Counted from the first letter of the stretch, positions 16,801 to 26,343 are shown. The stretch is 64,000 nt of DNA from Phascolarctobacterium sp. (GCA_030523325.1 JAUNIS010000003.1:61863-125862); one strand, 5' to 3'. Program-made: numbers and translations. The notes: a model not told the origin generated them from the letters alone.

Positions 16801-17850
16801 TCATTCCGTAGTTTTTTGTTCCGCGGTTTTGTTTTCTTCCGGCAGTTTGGCCTCTTGCCATTGTCTGATGACTTCGTTCTTATACGTACTAGACCAACCT
16901 AAATCATCTGTGGGTACATGCAAGCGACCAACGATATGCGTGCGCTCTTTAGCATCGTTGTAATTTTTCACGTGCCACATGTAATAATAACCATTGGCAG
17001 CCAAATTCGTCATACTCGCATCACTCATCAGGTAGTCAATAAAATTTTCCGCATTAGTAATAGCATTAGCCGTTTTAAGGATTGCTACACCCGTGAGTAC
17101 ATTTCTATTGGCATCTTTAGGAACAGTTGCAAACAAATGAGGATGCTTGCTTTCCAAAAAGAGTGCGTAATCTAGGGGAACAATGGTAGAAGTTTTCTTG
17201 CCATTATAGACCAATTCCACAGCCTCATTAAAGCTATTTACGACCAGTGGATTTTGTGCATTCAGTTTAGCAGCATATTCCAGGGCTTCTGTTTTGCCGT
17301 TAATTTGCCATATACCCGTCAGCATGCCGTAAGCAACGCCACCAATTTGCGGATTAGGGAAAACTAATTTATCCTTATAAGTAGGATCGAGAAATTCAAC
17401 CCAGGTTGTAGGTGCGTAGATGCCTTGCTCACGCAAATTATCCTTATTGCTGATGACTGCCACGTAGCTTAAATACAAGGCAGTCCAGTCTCCGCGCAGG
17501 TTTCGCAGCTGCGCAGGCACCTTGTAGGATTCTTTTGCCACATAGCGACGCAAGAGACCCTCTTCTTCAGCCATGAAATATTCTTCGCTTGAACCACCCA
17601 GCCAGCAATCAAATTTGTTTTGCTCTAAAAATTGCTTGCGTGCTTCGAAGGAACCCCCTGGCAAGTAAGAAATGTTAACCTTGACTCCGTTTTTTTTCGC
17701 AAAATCATTAGCAAGTACCTCAGTAATATCCTTACCTATGGAGCTGCAAATATTCAGTTCTTTCTTCTCGTCATCGCTCGACCGGTCAAAGTCCATAAAA
17801 TATGCGCCGATTCCAAGCAACAATGCCATAACAAAAAATAATTTCTTCAT
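16801..17850 (-). CDS. Fbp-type ABC transporter substrate-binding protein (non-lipoprotein)
   Basis: A 349-residue periplasmic binding protein of the iron(III)/phosphonate/thiamine-type class. The start is ATG 17850 before MKKLFFVMALLLGIGAYFMD, a short N-terminal hydrophobic leader without lipobox, so it is either signal-anchored or cleaved. Then come ELNICSSIGKDITEVLANDF, PGGSFEARKQFLEQNKFDCW, PTTWVEFLDPTYKDKLVFPNP and GGVAYGMLTG. It is clearly diverged from the two tandem lipoproteins of the same cluster. A terminator separates it from the ATPase gene, so it is probably expressed separately or by read-through. The ligand cannot be assigned. Confidence 0.85.
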   Translation of the reverse strand: MKKLFFVMALLLGIGAYFMDFDRSSDDEKKELNICSSIGKDITEVLANDFAKKNGVKVNISYLPGGSFEARKQFLEQNKFDCWLGGSSEEYFMAEEEGLLRRYVAKESYKVPAQLRNLRGDWTALYLSYVAVISNKDNLREQGIYAPTTWVEFLDPTYKDKLVFPNPQIGGVAYGMLTGIWQINGKTEALEYAAKLNAQNPLVVNSFNEAVELVYNGKKTSTIVPLDYALFLESKHPHLFATVPKDANRNVLTGVAILKTANAITNAENFIDYLMSDASMTNLAANGYYYMWHVKNYNDAKERTHIVGRLHVPTDDLGWSSTYKNEVIRQWQEAKLPEENKTAEQKTTE

Positions 17851-17915
17851 TATATATAGTACCCTGCAAAAATTTGCCAAATAATTTTCTACCATTCATT
17901 ATATCGCAAAAAAAA

Positions 17916-17947
17916 ACATCGTGCCACATTTTACTGTAGCACGATGT
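17916..17947 (-). terminator. terminator of the first ABC importer operon
   Basis: 9-bp perfect stem ACATCGTGC / GCACGATGT and nine T residues on the minus strand, 15 bp after the ATPase stop codon. Confidence 0.92.
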
Positions 17948-17961
17948 AAATTTAGTTTTGC

Positions 17962-19008
17962 TTAATCTTTGTCGAATACCATAACTCTATCGAAATCAAG
18001 ATATACTTCACGGCCGGCAGGAACTGCGTCTAAATCCGCACCCTTGTCGATAACACGTACAGTACTTTCACCAACTTGCACGCGGTAGTCGATAGCATCA
18101 CCAAGATAGAACTTGTCGGTTACAATGCCCTTCATGTGACCACCATTCATGCTCATAGTAATGTTTTCAGGACGAACTGCCAAAACTACATTGCCAGTTT
18201 TTTCTCCAGGATTAGCGAAAGAATAATCGGTGCCTTTGATGAAGACGCGGTCACCCTTGGTCTCTGCATCGAGGAAATTAATCAAACCAACGAAATCGGC
18301 CACCATCTTGTTAGCAGGATGAGAGTAGATTTCGTAGGGCTTGCCGATTTGTTGCACGTTACCCATGCTCATGCAAACAATGCGGTCGGACATAGTCATT
18401 GCTTCACTTTGGTCATGGGTTACGTAAATAACGGTGATTCCCAATTTCTTTTGAATTTGAGAAATTTCAAAACGCATGGATTCACGTAGCTTAGCATCCA
18501 AGTTGGACAAAGGTTCGTCGAGAAGCAAGAGGCTCGGACGAGCAACGAGTGCACGAGCAAGAGCAACACGTTGTTGTTGACCACCGGAAAGTTGGCTCGG
18601 CAGACGTTCAGCATATTCTTTTAAGTGAACCAGCTCGAGCATTTCCATAACACGAGCCAAACGTTCTTCTTTGGGAACCTTTTGAATCTTCAAAGGATAA
18701 CCAACATTATCAATAACGTTCATATGGGGCCATACAGCATAGCTTTGGAATACCATTCCGACGCCACGTTTTTCAGGAGGTACAAAAATACCTTTTTCAG
18801 AAGAGGATACAACTGTATCGCCAATTACGATTTCGCCTTCAGTAGCTTTTTCGAAACCAGCTACCATACGCAGTGTGGTAGTTTTACCACAACCGGAAGG
18901 TCCTAAGAAGGAGATGAACTCGCCATCAGCAATATCGATATTAAAGTCGTTTACAGCGGTTACGTCGCCGAAACGTTTGAAAACATGAGAGATTTTAACT
19001 TGTGACAT
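17962..19008 (-). CDS. ABC importer ATPase (FbpC/PotA-like)
   Basis: A 348-residue nucleotide-binding subunit. Walker A GPSGCGKT is at 36-43, the Q-loop in GMVFQSYAVWPHMNV, signature LSGGQQQR near 139, Walker B LLLLDEPLSNLDAKLR, and the H-loop in YVTHDQSEAM. Residues from about 240 form the TOBE regulatory domain (VVLAVRPENITMSMNGG). The AVWPHM variant of the Q-loop is shared with both ATPases of the second importer in this window. Last gene of the operon, 11 bp after the permease, with AAGGAG upstream. Confidence 0.93.
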   Translation of the reverse strand: MSQVKISHVFKRFGDVTAVNDFNIDIADGEFISFLGPSGCGKTTTLRMVAGFEKATEGEIVIGDTVVSSSEKGIFVPPEKRGVGMVFQSYAVWPHMNVIDNVGYPLKIQKVPKEERLARVMEMLELVHLKEYAERLPSQLSGGQQQRVALARALVARPSLLLLDEPLSNLDAKLRESMRFEISQIQKKLGITVIYVTHDQSEAMTMSDRIVCMSMGNVQQIGKPYEIYSHPANKMVADFVGLINFLDAETKGDRVFIKGTDYSFANPGEKTGNVVLAVRPENITMSMNGGHMKGIVTDKFYLGDAIDYRVQVGESTVRVIDKGADLDAVPAGREVYLDFDRVMVFDKD

Positions 19009-19019
19009 AATTTTTCTCC

Positions 19020-20696
19020 TTAGATACTAACCTTACCGCCGGTTAATTTATTCAGAATTAAGTTGCCGACCAGTACGATAATCAAAATGATTACGGAAAG
19101 CACGGAAGCATTTTGAGTATCTGCGTAGGTTTGCAGTTCGTACAGCAATACGCCAATGGTTTTCGTATCGGCGCCATACAGTAAGTTGGACATGGTCAAT
19201 TCGTAAAAGCTAGGCATAAAGATGAGGAACCAGCCAGCGATGATGGAAGGAGCAATCAAAGGCATGATGATGTCTTTGCAGCAACGAATCCAGGAGGCAC
19301 CAGAGTTCAGAGCAGCTTCTTCCAAGGAGATATGTACTTGGCTTAAAGAAGCTGCGATAGTTCTTACGCTCATAGTCATGTATTTTACAAGGTAGGAAAC
19401 GACCAAGATCCACATAGTGGAATAAATGTTCAGACCATAGTTACCAGAGAAGGTAATAATCAGTGCCAACGCAATTACGATGGACGGGGTAGAACCGCCA
19501 AGAACGACTAACAAGTCGGGCAGGCTACGGCCGGTAATATTTGTCTTAACAGAGAGATAAGCCACGAAGATGGAAAGCAAGGTACCAATGCAAGCTGCGA
19601 TAACAGCATATTCAACGGACAACCAAATACTTTCAAGATATTGAGTAGAAGTAATAACAGGCACCCAGGCATCGAAACCAAAGTTGGAGAGCTCGATACC
19701 TTTAGACATACTTACTAGGAAGCTTGTCATAATAATGGAGCCCAAGGGCAAAATTACGGAGATAAATGCATAGCCGCCTACGAAAAGCAATGCAGCCCAT
19801 TTCCATTTGCCGAGCTCAACGATGTTCGGACGAGTGCTCTTACCAGAAATAGTGGTGTAGTCCTTGCGACCAAGCATCCAGGTCATGAAGAACAGTAGGA
19901 AGTTAGCGAGAATCATCAAGGATACTGCCAGAGCCGTTGCATCACGAATGCCTTTATCGTCGCCCATATAAACGAAGGTTACGATACGAGTGGTTAACAC
20001 TTCAATATTGCCGGGCATACCGACAATTGCAGGAATGCCGAAGCAAGAGCCTGCAGCAATGAATACGAGAAGGCCACCAGCTAAAATAGAGGGAGCCATC
20101 AAGGGGAGAGTTACGTCCCAAAGAGTTTTCAAAGGACCAGCACCTGATACACGAGCTGCTTCTTCCAATGTCGGATCCATCTTCTCCATTGCACGGGAGA
20201 TAGTGATGAATGCGAAGGGAGAATAAAACAAAGTCAGTACCCAACCAAGACCCCACATAGTATAAATATCGAAGGGTGCTTGAGTAAGGTGGAACATCCA
20301 CTTGAAAACATCATTCAAATAACCTACTGACGGGTTCAAAAGCTGTACCCAGGCGATTGCACCAACATAGGGCGGAATCATATAGGATGCTACGAGAATT
20401 GTACGGAAGGTTTTCTTGCCAGGCAGGTCCGTACGTCCAACCAGCCAAGCCAAGGGGAAGGTAATAATTACGGAAGCAACCATTACGCCCAAGGAAAGAT
20501 AAATCGTATTCGTAAGAGCACGCCAGTTAACATCCTTGCCATAAACATCACGATAGTTGGAAATATCAAGTTGACCATTGATAAACAAGCTATCGTAAAT
20601 AAGAACAAGCATGGGGAATACAATAAAATATAAAAGTACAATAACGGACAGTGCAATTACGATGAATTTACTGTCAAAACGAGGCAAAGATTTCAC
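19020..20696 (-). CDS. ABC importer permease, fused double-length (FbpB-like)
   Basis: A 558-residue permease with about twelve membrane helices made of two homologous halves, so a single chain supplies both membrane subunits. The EAA coupling loops are visible in each half: EEAARVSGAGPLKTLWDVTLP near residue 180 and EEAALNSGASWIRCCKDIIMP near 460. GTG start at 20696 is preceded by AAAGGAG. A stable hairpin lies between it and the upstream binding-protein genes, consistent with making less permease than binding protein. Confidence 0.92.
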   Translation of the reverse strand: MKSLPRFDSKFIVIALSVIVLLYFIVFPMLVLIYDSLFINGQLDISNYRDVYGKDVNWRALTNTIYLSLGVMVASVIITFPLAWLVGRTDLPGKKTFRTILVASYMIPPYVGAIAWVQLLNPSVGYLNDVFKWMFHLTQAPFDIYTMWGLGWVLTLFYSPFAFITISRAMEKMDPTLEEAARVSGAGPLKTLWDVTLPLMAPSILAGGLLVFIAAGSCFGIPAIVGMPGNIEVLTTRIVTFVYMGDDKGIRDATALAVSLMILANFLLFFMTWMLGRKDYTTISGKSTRPNIVELGKWKWAALLFVGGYAFISVILPLGSIIMTSFLVSMSKGIELSNFGFDAWVPVITSTQYLESIWLSVEYAVIAACIGTLLSIFVAYLSVKTNITGRSLPDLLVVLGGSTPSIVIALALIITFSGNYGLNIYSTMWILVVSYLVKYMTMSVRTIAASLSQVHISLEEAALNSGASWIRCCKDIIMPLIAPSIIAGWFLIFMPSFYELTMSNLLYGADTKTIGVLLYELQTYADTQNASVLSVIILIIVLVGNLILNKLTGGKVSI

Positions 20697-20725
20697 TTTG
20701 GCTCCTTTCCCCGACTTGCGTCGGA

Positions 20726-20770
20726 AAATTGCAAATCAGGGAGCGCATACACGCCCCCTGGCTGCAATTT
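20726..20770 (-). promoter_or_regulatory. intercistronic attenuator hairpin (binding protein / permease)
   Basis: AAATTGCA...GGGaGCG pairs with CGCcCCC...TGCAATTT; on the minus strand AATTTTCC follows, then a small CCGAC/GTCGG hairpin. The short T run suggests partial termination or 3' end protection of the upstream mRNA. Confidence 0.65.
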
Positions 20771-20804
20771 GAAGCTTATGTAATTAAGTGATTGGGGTTA
20801 CGTA

Positions 20805-21851
20805 TTACTTTTTATCCATTACGCGAGTACGGAATTCTTCTTTAATTTTAGCTTCGTCTTTAGCAAGTTTTTGCCAATCGATCTTGATTGCGCCCGGCAG
20901 CAAATCCTTCAAAGGTTTTACTGCACCATTAGGAACTGCAACGTCGCCGCGAACAGAGTGCATCCAACCTTTAACAACTGCTTGTTGACCTTCTTTGGTA
21001 AGCCACCAATCAACCATAGCCTTTGCGCCGTCAGGATTCTTGGTAGTCTTGAAGATACCAATCGGACTGTTGATGATTACGCAACCTTCTGCAGGATATG
21101 CAACTGCCAGAGGTTCTTTTTTCTTTTCACGAAGCTTCAGAACATTTTCTTCAAGAATCATTGCTGCAACATATTCGCCGGTTAAGAGTTTGTTTTGAAT
21201 AGCAGAGTTACCCTCTTCAACGCGGAGGCCGTTAGCTTTCAGTTTGTCAAAATATTCCCAACCGAGTTTGTCAGCAATAGCGCCAACTGCAACATAAGCA
21301 GTACCGGAAAGCATGGGGTTAGGCATTGCAATTTTGCCTTTGTATTTAGGATCGCAAAGATCTGCCCAAGATTTCGGAATCATATCTCCCTTGGTCTTAT
21401 CAGCGTTGTACGCAATGATCATGTTGTTGATACGAACTGCAGTCCAAGCACCTTTCGGGTCTTTGTCAGCAATAACGTCTTTGCTGTTAGGAGATACATA
21501 GTCTAACAGCAAATCTTTATCTTTCAGATAGTAGTAATAAGAGGGATCTGCGACCATTAATACATCGGCGCCAATCTTGTTAGCTTTAATTTCACCAGCA
21601 ATTTTGGTTTTAACTTTTTCGGTACCGCCTTGGAACCAGGTAACTTTAAGGCCAGGGAATGCTTTTGCTATGTTAGGTTTGCAAAGTGTATCGATGATAT
21701 CAGGATAAATGGAAGTATAAACCATTACGTCGCCAGAAGGTCCTTTTTTAGCGTCAGCAGCTTTTTTATCTCCGCCGCCACCACAACCTGCTACTGCAAT
21801 AGAAAGTACCAACATAGCTGCTGCACCAAGCGCCCATTTAGCTTTACTCAT
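20805..21851 (-). CDS. ABC transporter binding lipoprotein, tandem copy 2
   Basis: A 348-residue Fbp-type binding protein, lipid-anchored: lipobox VAGC at residues 20-23 then GGGGDKK. It is a close paralogue of the next gene upstream; long blocks such as GTEKVKTKIAGEIKA and NSAIQNKLLTGEYVAAMILE are identical. The paired Tyr that FbpA uses to bind iron is not evident in the corresponding region (GEYVAAMILEEN), so iron is not assured as ligand; organic anions are also bound by this class. GGAGGAG precedes the start. Followed by an attenuator hairpin and the permease. Confidence 0.9.
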   Translation of the reverse strand: MSKAKWALGAAAMLVLSIAVAGCGGGGDKKAADAKKGPSGDVMVYTSIYPDIIDTLCKPNIAKAFPGLKVTWFQGGTEKVKTKIAGEIKANKIGADVLMVADPSYYYYLKDKDLLLDYVSPNSKDVIADKDPKGAWTAVRINNMIIAYNADKTKGDMIPKSWADLCDPKYKGKIAMPNPMLSGTAYVAVGAIADKLGWEYFDKLKANGLRVEEGNSAIQNKLLTGEYVAAMILEENVLKLREKKKEPLAVAYPAEGCVIINSPIGIFKTTKNPDGAKAMVDWWLTKEGQQAVVKGWMHSVRGDVAVPNGAVKPLKDLLPGAIKIDWQKLAKDEAKIKEEFRTRVMDKK

Positions 21852-21880
21852 AATAATCTCCTCCTAAAATTTATTGAAAA

Positions 21881-22924
21881 TTATTTTTTATCCATTACAC
21901 GCATACGGAATTGTTCTTTAATTTTAGCTTCTTCAGTAGCTAATTTTTGCCAGTTAACTTTAACAGCGGTCTTCAAGAGTTCGCCAATCTTCGGAGCTGT
22001 TGTCGGCGGATTAACATCGCCACGTACAGAATGCATCCAGCCTTTAACAACTGCTTGTTGACCTTCCTTGGACAGCCACCAATCTACGAGAGCTTTAGCA
22101 CCATCTGGATTCTTGGTAGTATTGAAAATTGCGATCGGGGAAGGAACAGAAATAACACCATCGGTCGGATATTGAACCTTCAGCGGCTCTTTCTTCTTTT
22201 CAACGAGCTTGAGAATATTTTCTTCGAGAATCATAGCTGCAACATATTCGCCGGTTAACAATTTGTTTTGAATCGCAGAGTTGCCTTCTTCAACGCGAAT
22301 GCCGTTAGCTTTCAATTTGTCAAAATATTCCCAACCGTATTTATCCGCCAATGCACCAGCAGCTACATAAGCAGTACCAGAAAGCATAGGGTTCGGCATA
22401 GCGATTTTGCCTTTATATTTAGGATCTAACAAGTCTTGCCAAGATTTAGGTGCATCAGCTTCTTTAGTTTTGGCAGTATTATAAGCGATAATCATGTTGG
22501 AAATACGAACTGCAGTCCAAGCGCCCTTCGGATCTTTATCGGATACAACATCCTTTTGATTCGGGGAAACATAATCCAACAAAAGTTTTTGATTTTGAAG
22601 TGTCAAATAGTAAGACGGGTCAGCAACCATCAATACGTCAGTACCAATCTTTTTAGCTTTGATTTCGCCAGCGATTTTGGTTTTAACTTTTTCAGTACCA
22701 CCTTGGAACCAGGTAACCTTTAAGCTTGGGAAAGCTTTAGCAACATTGGGTTTGCACATGCCGTCAATGATGTCGGGGTAAATGGAAGTATAAACCATTA
22801 CATCGCCGGACGGACCTTTTTTAGTATCAGCAGCTTTTTTATCTCCGCCGCCACCGCAACCTGCTACTGCAACAGAAAGTGCCAACATAGCTGCTGCACC
22901 AAGGACCCATTTAGTTTTACTCAT
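21881..22924 (-). CDS. ABC transporter binding lipoprotein, tandem copy 1
   Basis: A 347-residue lipoprotein, first gene of the importer operon, 29 bp before its paralogue. Lipobox VAGC at 20-23. Differences from the second copy cluster in likely ligand-contact loops, for example DPSYYLTLQNQKLL against DPSYYYYLKDKDLL, and in DGVISVPSPIAIF against EGCVIINSPIGIF. This suggests that the duplication extended the ligand range of one permease/ATPase pair rather than just raising dosage. Upstream sequence (22925-23153) has no clear consensus promoter; a TATACT box occurs near 22985 on the minus strand. Confidence 0.9.
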   Translation of the reverse strand: MSKTKWVLGAAAMLALSVAVAGCGGGGDKKAADTKKGPSGDVMVYTSIYPDIIDGMCKPNVAKAFPSLKVTWFQGGTEKVKTKIAGEIKAKKIGTDVLMVADPSYYLTLQNQKLLLDYVSPNQKDVVSDKDPKGAWTAVRISNMIIAYNTAKTKEADAPKSWQDLLDPKYKGKIAMPNPMLSGTAYVAAGALADKYGWEYFDKLKANGIRVEEGNSAIQNKLLTGEYVAAMILEENILKLVEKKKEPLKVQYPTDGVISVPSPIAIFNTTKNPDGAKALVDWWLSKEGQQAVVKGWMHSVRGDVNPPTTAPKIGELLKTAVKVNWQKLATEEAKIKEQFRMRVMDKK

Positions 22925-23153
22925 AAGAACATCTCCTTTTCTTCTTTTTACGATTTATTAATCACGCAGTGAAATAAACAGTATACACCCGTTAATAGAA
23001 TAATTCGTCATATTCCTGCCATTTCCTCTTTACAGTTAACAATATTTGCAAATTTATTTCAGTTTTTATGTAAAATATATAGTATTTTAGTAGACACTCC
23101 ACACTGAAATTACAAACAGTACGTTCAGTCCTGCTTGGAGCACTTTCGTCCCG

Positions 23154-24236
23154 TCAAATTTTGGCTATATAATTTAGTTCCCAGGCTGGAATATATGGAT
23201 GCTTGCGCAAATAAATTTTATAAGAAGGATTAATCTCTCGAATAATCAGTGGCAAACTCAAAATATCCTCGTCATAATGATAGCTCGCTACAAAAAGTTT
23301 AGGAGAAAATTTCTTAATTGTCTGCTCGCCACCTTTCAAAGCTTGCTTTTCAAAACCTTCCACGTCAAATTTAATGTAAGTAAATCCCTCCGCGTCAGTT
23401 AGATGGTCAATGGTTTCAACGGAAACCTGAGTTTTAGACGCATCCACAAACGTTGACTGCCTGCCTCCCGAGTCAGAAAAATTCATGATGCCGAGCTCTG
23501 CACCAATCCCACATTCTTTAACATCGATGTTAATCCCCTGACTTAAAAGCTCCTCGGCTTTAACGCGCAGCTTTCTTGCATTACGTCTGTCCGGCTCCAC
23601 TGCCAAAATTTTTTTACACTTGCCCCTTGTTAATCGTAAAAATTCTTCTACAGTGTCTCCGTTGTACGCGCCTAAATCAAGATAACCTTCGTTCTCGCTC
23701 CAGGCAAACAACTCAAGCAAATCTTCCTCACGCTCAGTTTCACAAGAAAAAAGGTACTCTAGCTTGCCGCTCAATTTATAATTCAAGGTGCACGCAAAAA
23801 CCTGCCGGGATTTTTCATCCGCGAGTAAATCGTAAACTTCCTTGATGCGTGCCTCGTTTTTTTTGAACCAAGCCTTGCTCACCAATTCGTTTTCCGAAAA
23901 CAATGGCAAATGCGGGGCAACTGTTTCATGCAAAGCAGCCAGCTCGCGAAAGCGAGCTAACACCTCCGGTCTTTCGCTAGCAAAGGCGATGACGATCAAA
24001 ATATTTTTGCCATTTTTGCCGATAATATCAGTATACCGTTCCACGACGAAGCCTCTGAAATTTTGATAGCGCACGAATTCATCCGTCGCGAAAATTCCGC
24101 TGACCTTAACGCCATTTGCCTCGCACCAGTCAAGAATTTTATCTGCGCCATTGCCCATACCATAAAGGATAATCGGTTTCGTCGTTGTCTTTAAATTATC
24201 CCAGACGCTTTGAGCCTCTTTTATAAAATCTAACAT
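23154..24236 (-). CDS. FkbM-family SAM-dependent methyltransferase with N-terminal Rossmann-like domain
   Basis: A 360-residue protein in two parts. Residues 1-130 look like a nucleotide-binding fold (TKPIILYGMGNGADKILDWC, GVKVSGIFATDEFV). Residues 180-355 are the FkbM methyltransferase: SAM loop YLDLGAYNGDTVEEFL, acidic residue in ILAVEPDRRN, and the family motif FTYIKFDVEGFEKQALKGG. FkbM proteins O-methylate sugars, lipids or other small molecules. The acceptor is unknown and there are no polysaccharide genes next to it. Starts with GGAG ten bases upstream. Confidence 0.88.
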   Translation of the reverse strand: MLDFIKEAQSVWDNLKTTTKPIILYGMGNGADKILDWCEANGVKVSGIFATDEFVRYQNFRGFVVERYTDIIGKNGKNILIVIAFASERPEVLARFRELAALHETVAPHLPLFSENELVSKAWFKKNEARIKEVYDLLADEKSRQVFACTLNYKLSGKLEYLFSCETEREEDLLELFAWSENEGYLDLGAYNGDTVEEFLRLTRGKCKKILAVEPDRRNARKLRVKAEELLSQGINIDVKECGIGAELGIMNFSDSGGRQSTFVDASKTQVSVETIDHLTDAEGFTYIKFDVEGFEKQALKGGEQTIKKFSPKLFVASYHYDEDILSLPLIIREINPSYKIYLRKHPYIPAWELNYIAKI

Positions 24237-24613
24237 TTAAACTACACTCCAGCAAATTTATAATGAATAATCATAATATCAAGCCTCGCTTGATGATTGA
24301 ATCTATTATATTCTAAATAATTCCCAGTTGGCAAATTAATCTCTTGCTATCGAAAAAATACAGGTCATTGCAAATGCTGAATTCTGAATTTGAGGAGCAA
24401 GCCTTCGGCTTGCTAATTAAACTTATTTCAGTAAATATATCGTTCACAAATTCAATCTTTAGATTTTACAATTTAGTTTAATCAAAACGATTTGCGCAGC
24501 AAAATCTTTCTCAATTGTCAATTATCAATTTTTTACGTGACTCACATTAAATAATATGATAAAATTAACAAGATGAGAAATTATAAAGAACTACTCTACG
24601 GAGGTTATATACC
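24237..24613. repeat. gene-free stretch with a dispersed family-2 repeat (24376-24530)
   Basis: It contains AGCAAGC-cttcg-GCTTGCT (24396-24414), a TAAACTTATTT block, a TTCAATCT block, a TTTGC-GCA-GCAAA palindrome (near 24491-24504) and a closing CAATTGTCAATTATCAATT. The same order of parts recurs at 56683-56860. The promoter of the DtxR-family gene follows. Confidence 0.6.
24532..24560 (+). promoter_or_regulatory. promoter of the DtxR-family gene
   Basis: TTTACG, 17 bases, TATGAT. The -35 is weak. Confidence 0.45.
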
Positions 24614-24991
24614 ATGTCATTACTTGAATCTGGCGAGAATTATTTAGAGGAGATACTTATCCTGACCAAGCGTAATGGTAGCGTGCGCTCCATCGACATT
24701 GCCAATGAAATGGAATTCACTAAGGCAAGCGTCAGTCGTGCTATGAGTATTTTAAAACGTGACAATTATATTATTATGGAAGCTGACGGTCGAATCCTTC
24801 TTACCAAAGAAGGCTTAAAAAAAGCTACTGCTGTTTACGAAAAACATTGCGTGCTCACCCGTTTCATTAACGAGGTACTTGGCGTTGATGCGGAGACTGC
24901 AGAAAAAGATGCTTGCCGCATCGAACACGTTATCTCTCCTGATACATTTGCAGGAATCAAAAAATTAGTCAAAGAAAACGAAGGCAAGTAA
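24614..24991 (+). CDS. DtxR/MntR-family metal-dependent regulator, short form
   Basis: A 125-residue repressor-type regulator: winged HTH at residues 7-63 (SIDIANEMEFTKASVSRAMSILKRD) and dimerisation/metal domain at 65-125. Candidate metal ligands are His78, Cys101, Glu104 and His105; CRIEHVIS corresponds to the DtxR/IdeR form (Cys) rather than the MntR form (Glu), hinting at iron rather than manganese. It lacks the C-terminal SH3-like domain of full DtxR. Monocistronic, with a strong terminator. Targets are not evident in the window. Confidence 0.88.
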   Translation: MSLLESGENYLEEILILTKRNGSVRSIDIANEMEFTKASVSRAMSILKRDNYIIMEADGRILLTKEGLKKATAVYEKHCVLTRFINEVLGVDAETAEKDACRIEHVISPDTFAGIKKLVKENEGK

Positions 24992-25013
24992 AACACAAAG
25001 CTTTAAAAATCTG

Positions 25014-25046
25014 ACAGGCCGTTCTGTAAGAACGACCTGTTTTTTT
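25014..25046 (+). terminator. terminator of the DtxR-family gene
   Basis: ACAGG-c-CGTTC / GAACG-a-CCTGT stem followed by seven T. Confidence 0.88.
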
Positions 25047-25081
25047 AGTAGATAAGTAAATTTACGAAAGGGGTGTTTCCT

Positions 25082-26341
25082 TTGAGCAAAGCATTAATTA
25101 TCGGTTGCGGCGGTGTAGCCCAAGTAGGCATTCATAAATGTTGCCAAAACAGTGAGGTTTTTGATGAAATTATGATTGCCAGCCGTACGCTTTCTAAATG
25201 CGACCGCGTAAAAGCAAATCTGCAAGGCAAAACAAAAACCAAAATTTACACAAGAAAAATCGACGCTGCTAATTTTGATGAATTAGTTGCTTTAATTAAA
25301 GAATTTCAACCGGATATCGTCATGCATTTGGGCATGGCTTATCACAATCTTGTTATTATGGATGCCTGTCTCGAATGCAAGGTGCATTATTTGGACGCAG
25401 CTGCCTACGAGCCTGAAGATACGGAAGATCCTGCTTGGAAGGCAGCCTTTGACAAACGCGTTAAAGAAAAAGGCTTTCTCACCCTTTTTGATTATTCTTG
25501 GCAATGGGCCTATAGAGAAAAATTTAAAGAAGCAGGTATCACAGGTCTTTTAGGCTGCGGCTTCGACCCAGGTGTTACCCAAGCCTACTGCGCCTATGCC
25601 TTAAAGCACGAATTCGATTCCATCGACTATATCGATATTTTGGATTGCAACGGCGGTGACCATGGTTATCCTTTCGCCACTAATTTCAATCCTGAGCTAA
25701 ATCTTAGAGAGGTTTCCGTCCCTGGTTCCTATTGGGAGGATGGCAAATACATTACGGTTCCGTCTTTAAGCATCCATAAAAAATATAATTTTGACGGCGT
25801 CGGCGAAAAGGATATGTATCTTCTCTACCACGAGGAGATTGAATCCATCGTAGAAAATATTCCCGGACTCAAACGCGTGCGCTTCTTCATGACTTTTGGT
25901 CAAAGCTATATCGACCATATGAACTGCTTGCGCAATGTTGGTATGCTCTCTACAGCTCCCATTGAATTCGAAGGTCACGAAATTGTGCCCATCAAATTCT
26001 TAAAAGCGCTTCTTCCCGACCCAGCAAGTCTCGGTCCTCGTACCAAGGGACGTACTAATATTGGTTGCATTTTCCGTGGCACCAAGGATGGTAAGCCCAA
26101 GGATTTCTACATATATAATATGTGCGACCACGAAGAATGCTACAAGGAGGTTGGTTCTCAAGCTGTCAGCTATACAACAGGCGTTCCTGCTATGTGCGGC
26201 GCTATGCTCGTATTGAATGGAACTTGGAATAAACCAGGTGTCTATACTCTCGAAGAGCTTGACCCAGATCCTTTTATGGAGCTTTTATGCAAATGGGGTC
26301 TACCTCACACCATTTCTCACGAGCCTGTTTTGGTTGATTAA
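25082..26341 (+). CDS. carboxynorspermidine/carboxyspermidine synthase (saccharopine dehydrogenase family)
   Basis: A 419-residue NADPH-dependent enzyme that condenses aspartate semialdehyde with a diamine to give carboxy(nor)spermidine. It begins with a Rossmann motif KALIIGCGGVAQVG, then DIVMHLGMAYHNLVIMDACLE, LGCGFDPGVTQAYCAYA and DNGG-like DCNGGDHGYPF, all typical of this family. Start: TTG at 25082, since AAAGGGGTG is correctly spaced for it, and the GTG at 25073 overlaps that site. The next gene is the matching decarboxylase, 2 bp downstream, which settles the pathway: spermidine or norspermidine synthesis independent of S-adenosylmethionine. Confidence 0.92.
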   Translation: MSKALIIGCGGVAQVGIHKCCQNSEVFDEIMIASRTLSKCDRVKANLQGKTKTKIYTRKIDAANFDELVALIKEFQPDIVMHLGMAYHNLVIMDACLECKVHYLDAAAYEPEDTEDPAWKAAFDKRVKEKGFLTLFDYSWQWAYREKFKEAGITGLLGCGFDPGVTQAYCAYALKHEFDSIDYIDILDCNGGDHGYPFATNFNPELNLREVSVPGSYWEDGKYITVPSLSIHKKYNFDGVGEKDMYLLYHEEIESIVENIPGLKRVRFFMTFGQSYIDHMNCLRNVGMLSTAPIEFEGHEIVPIKFLKALLPDPASLGPRTKGRTNIGCIFRGTKDGKPKDFYIYNMCDHEECYKEVGSQAVSYTTGVPAMCGAMLVLNGTWNKPGVYTLEELDPDPFMELLCKWGLPHTISHEPVLVD

Positions 26342-26343
26342 GC

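Noticed and set aside
16553..16861. Minus-strand frame of 102 codons at the end of the third binding-protein gene
   Set aside because: It overlaps the real gene in another frame, has unusual composition and no ribosome binding site.
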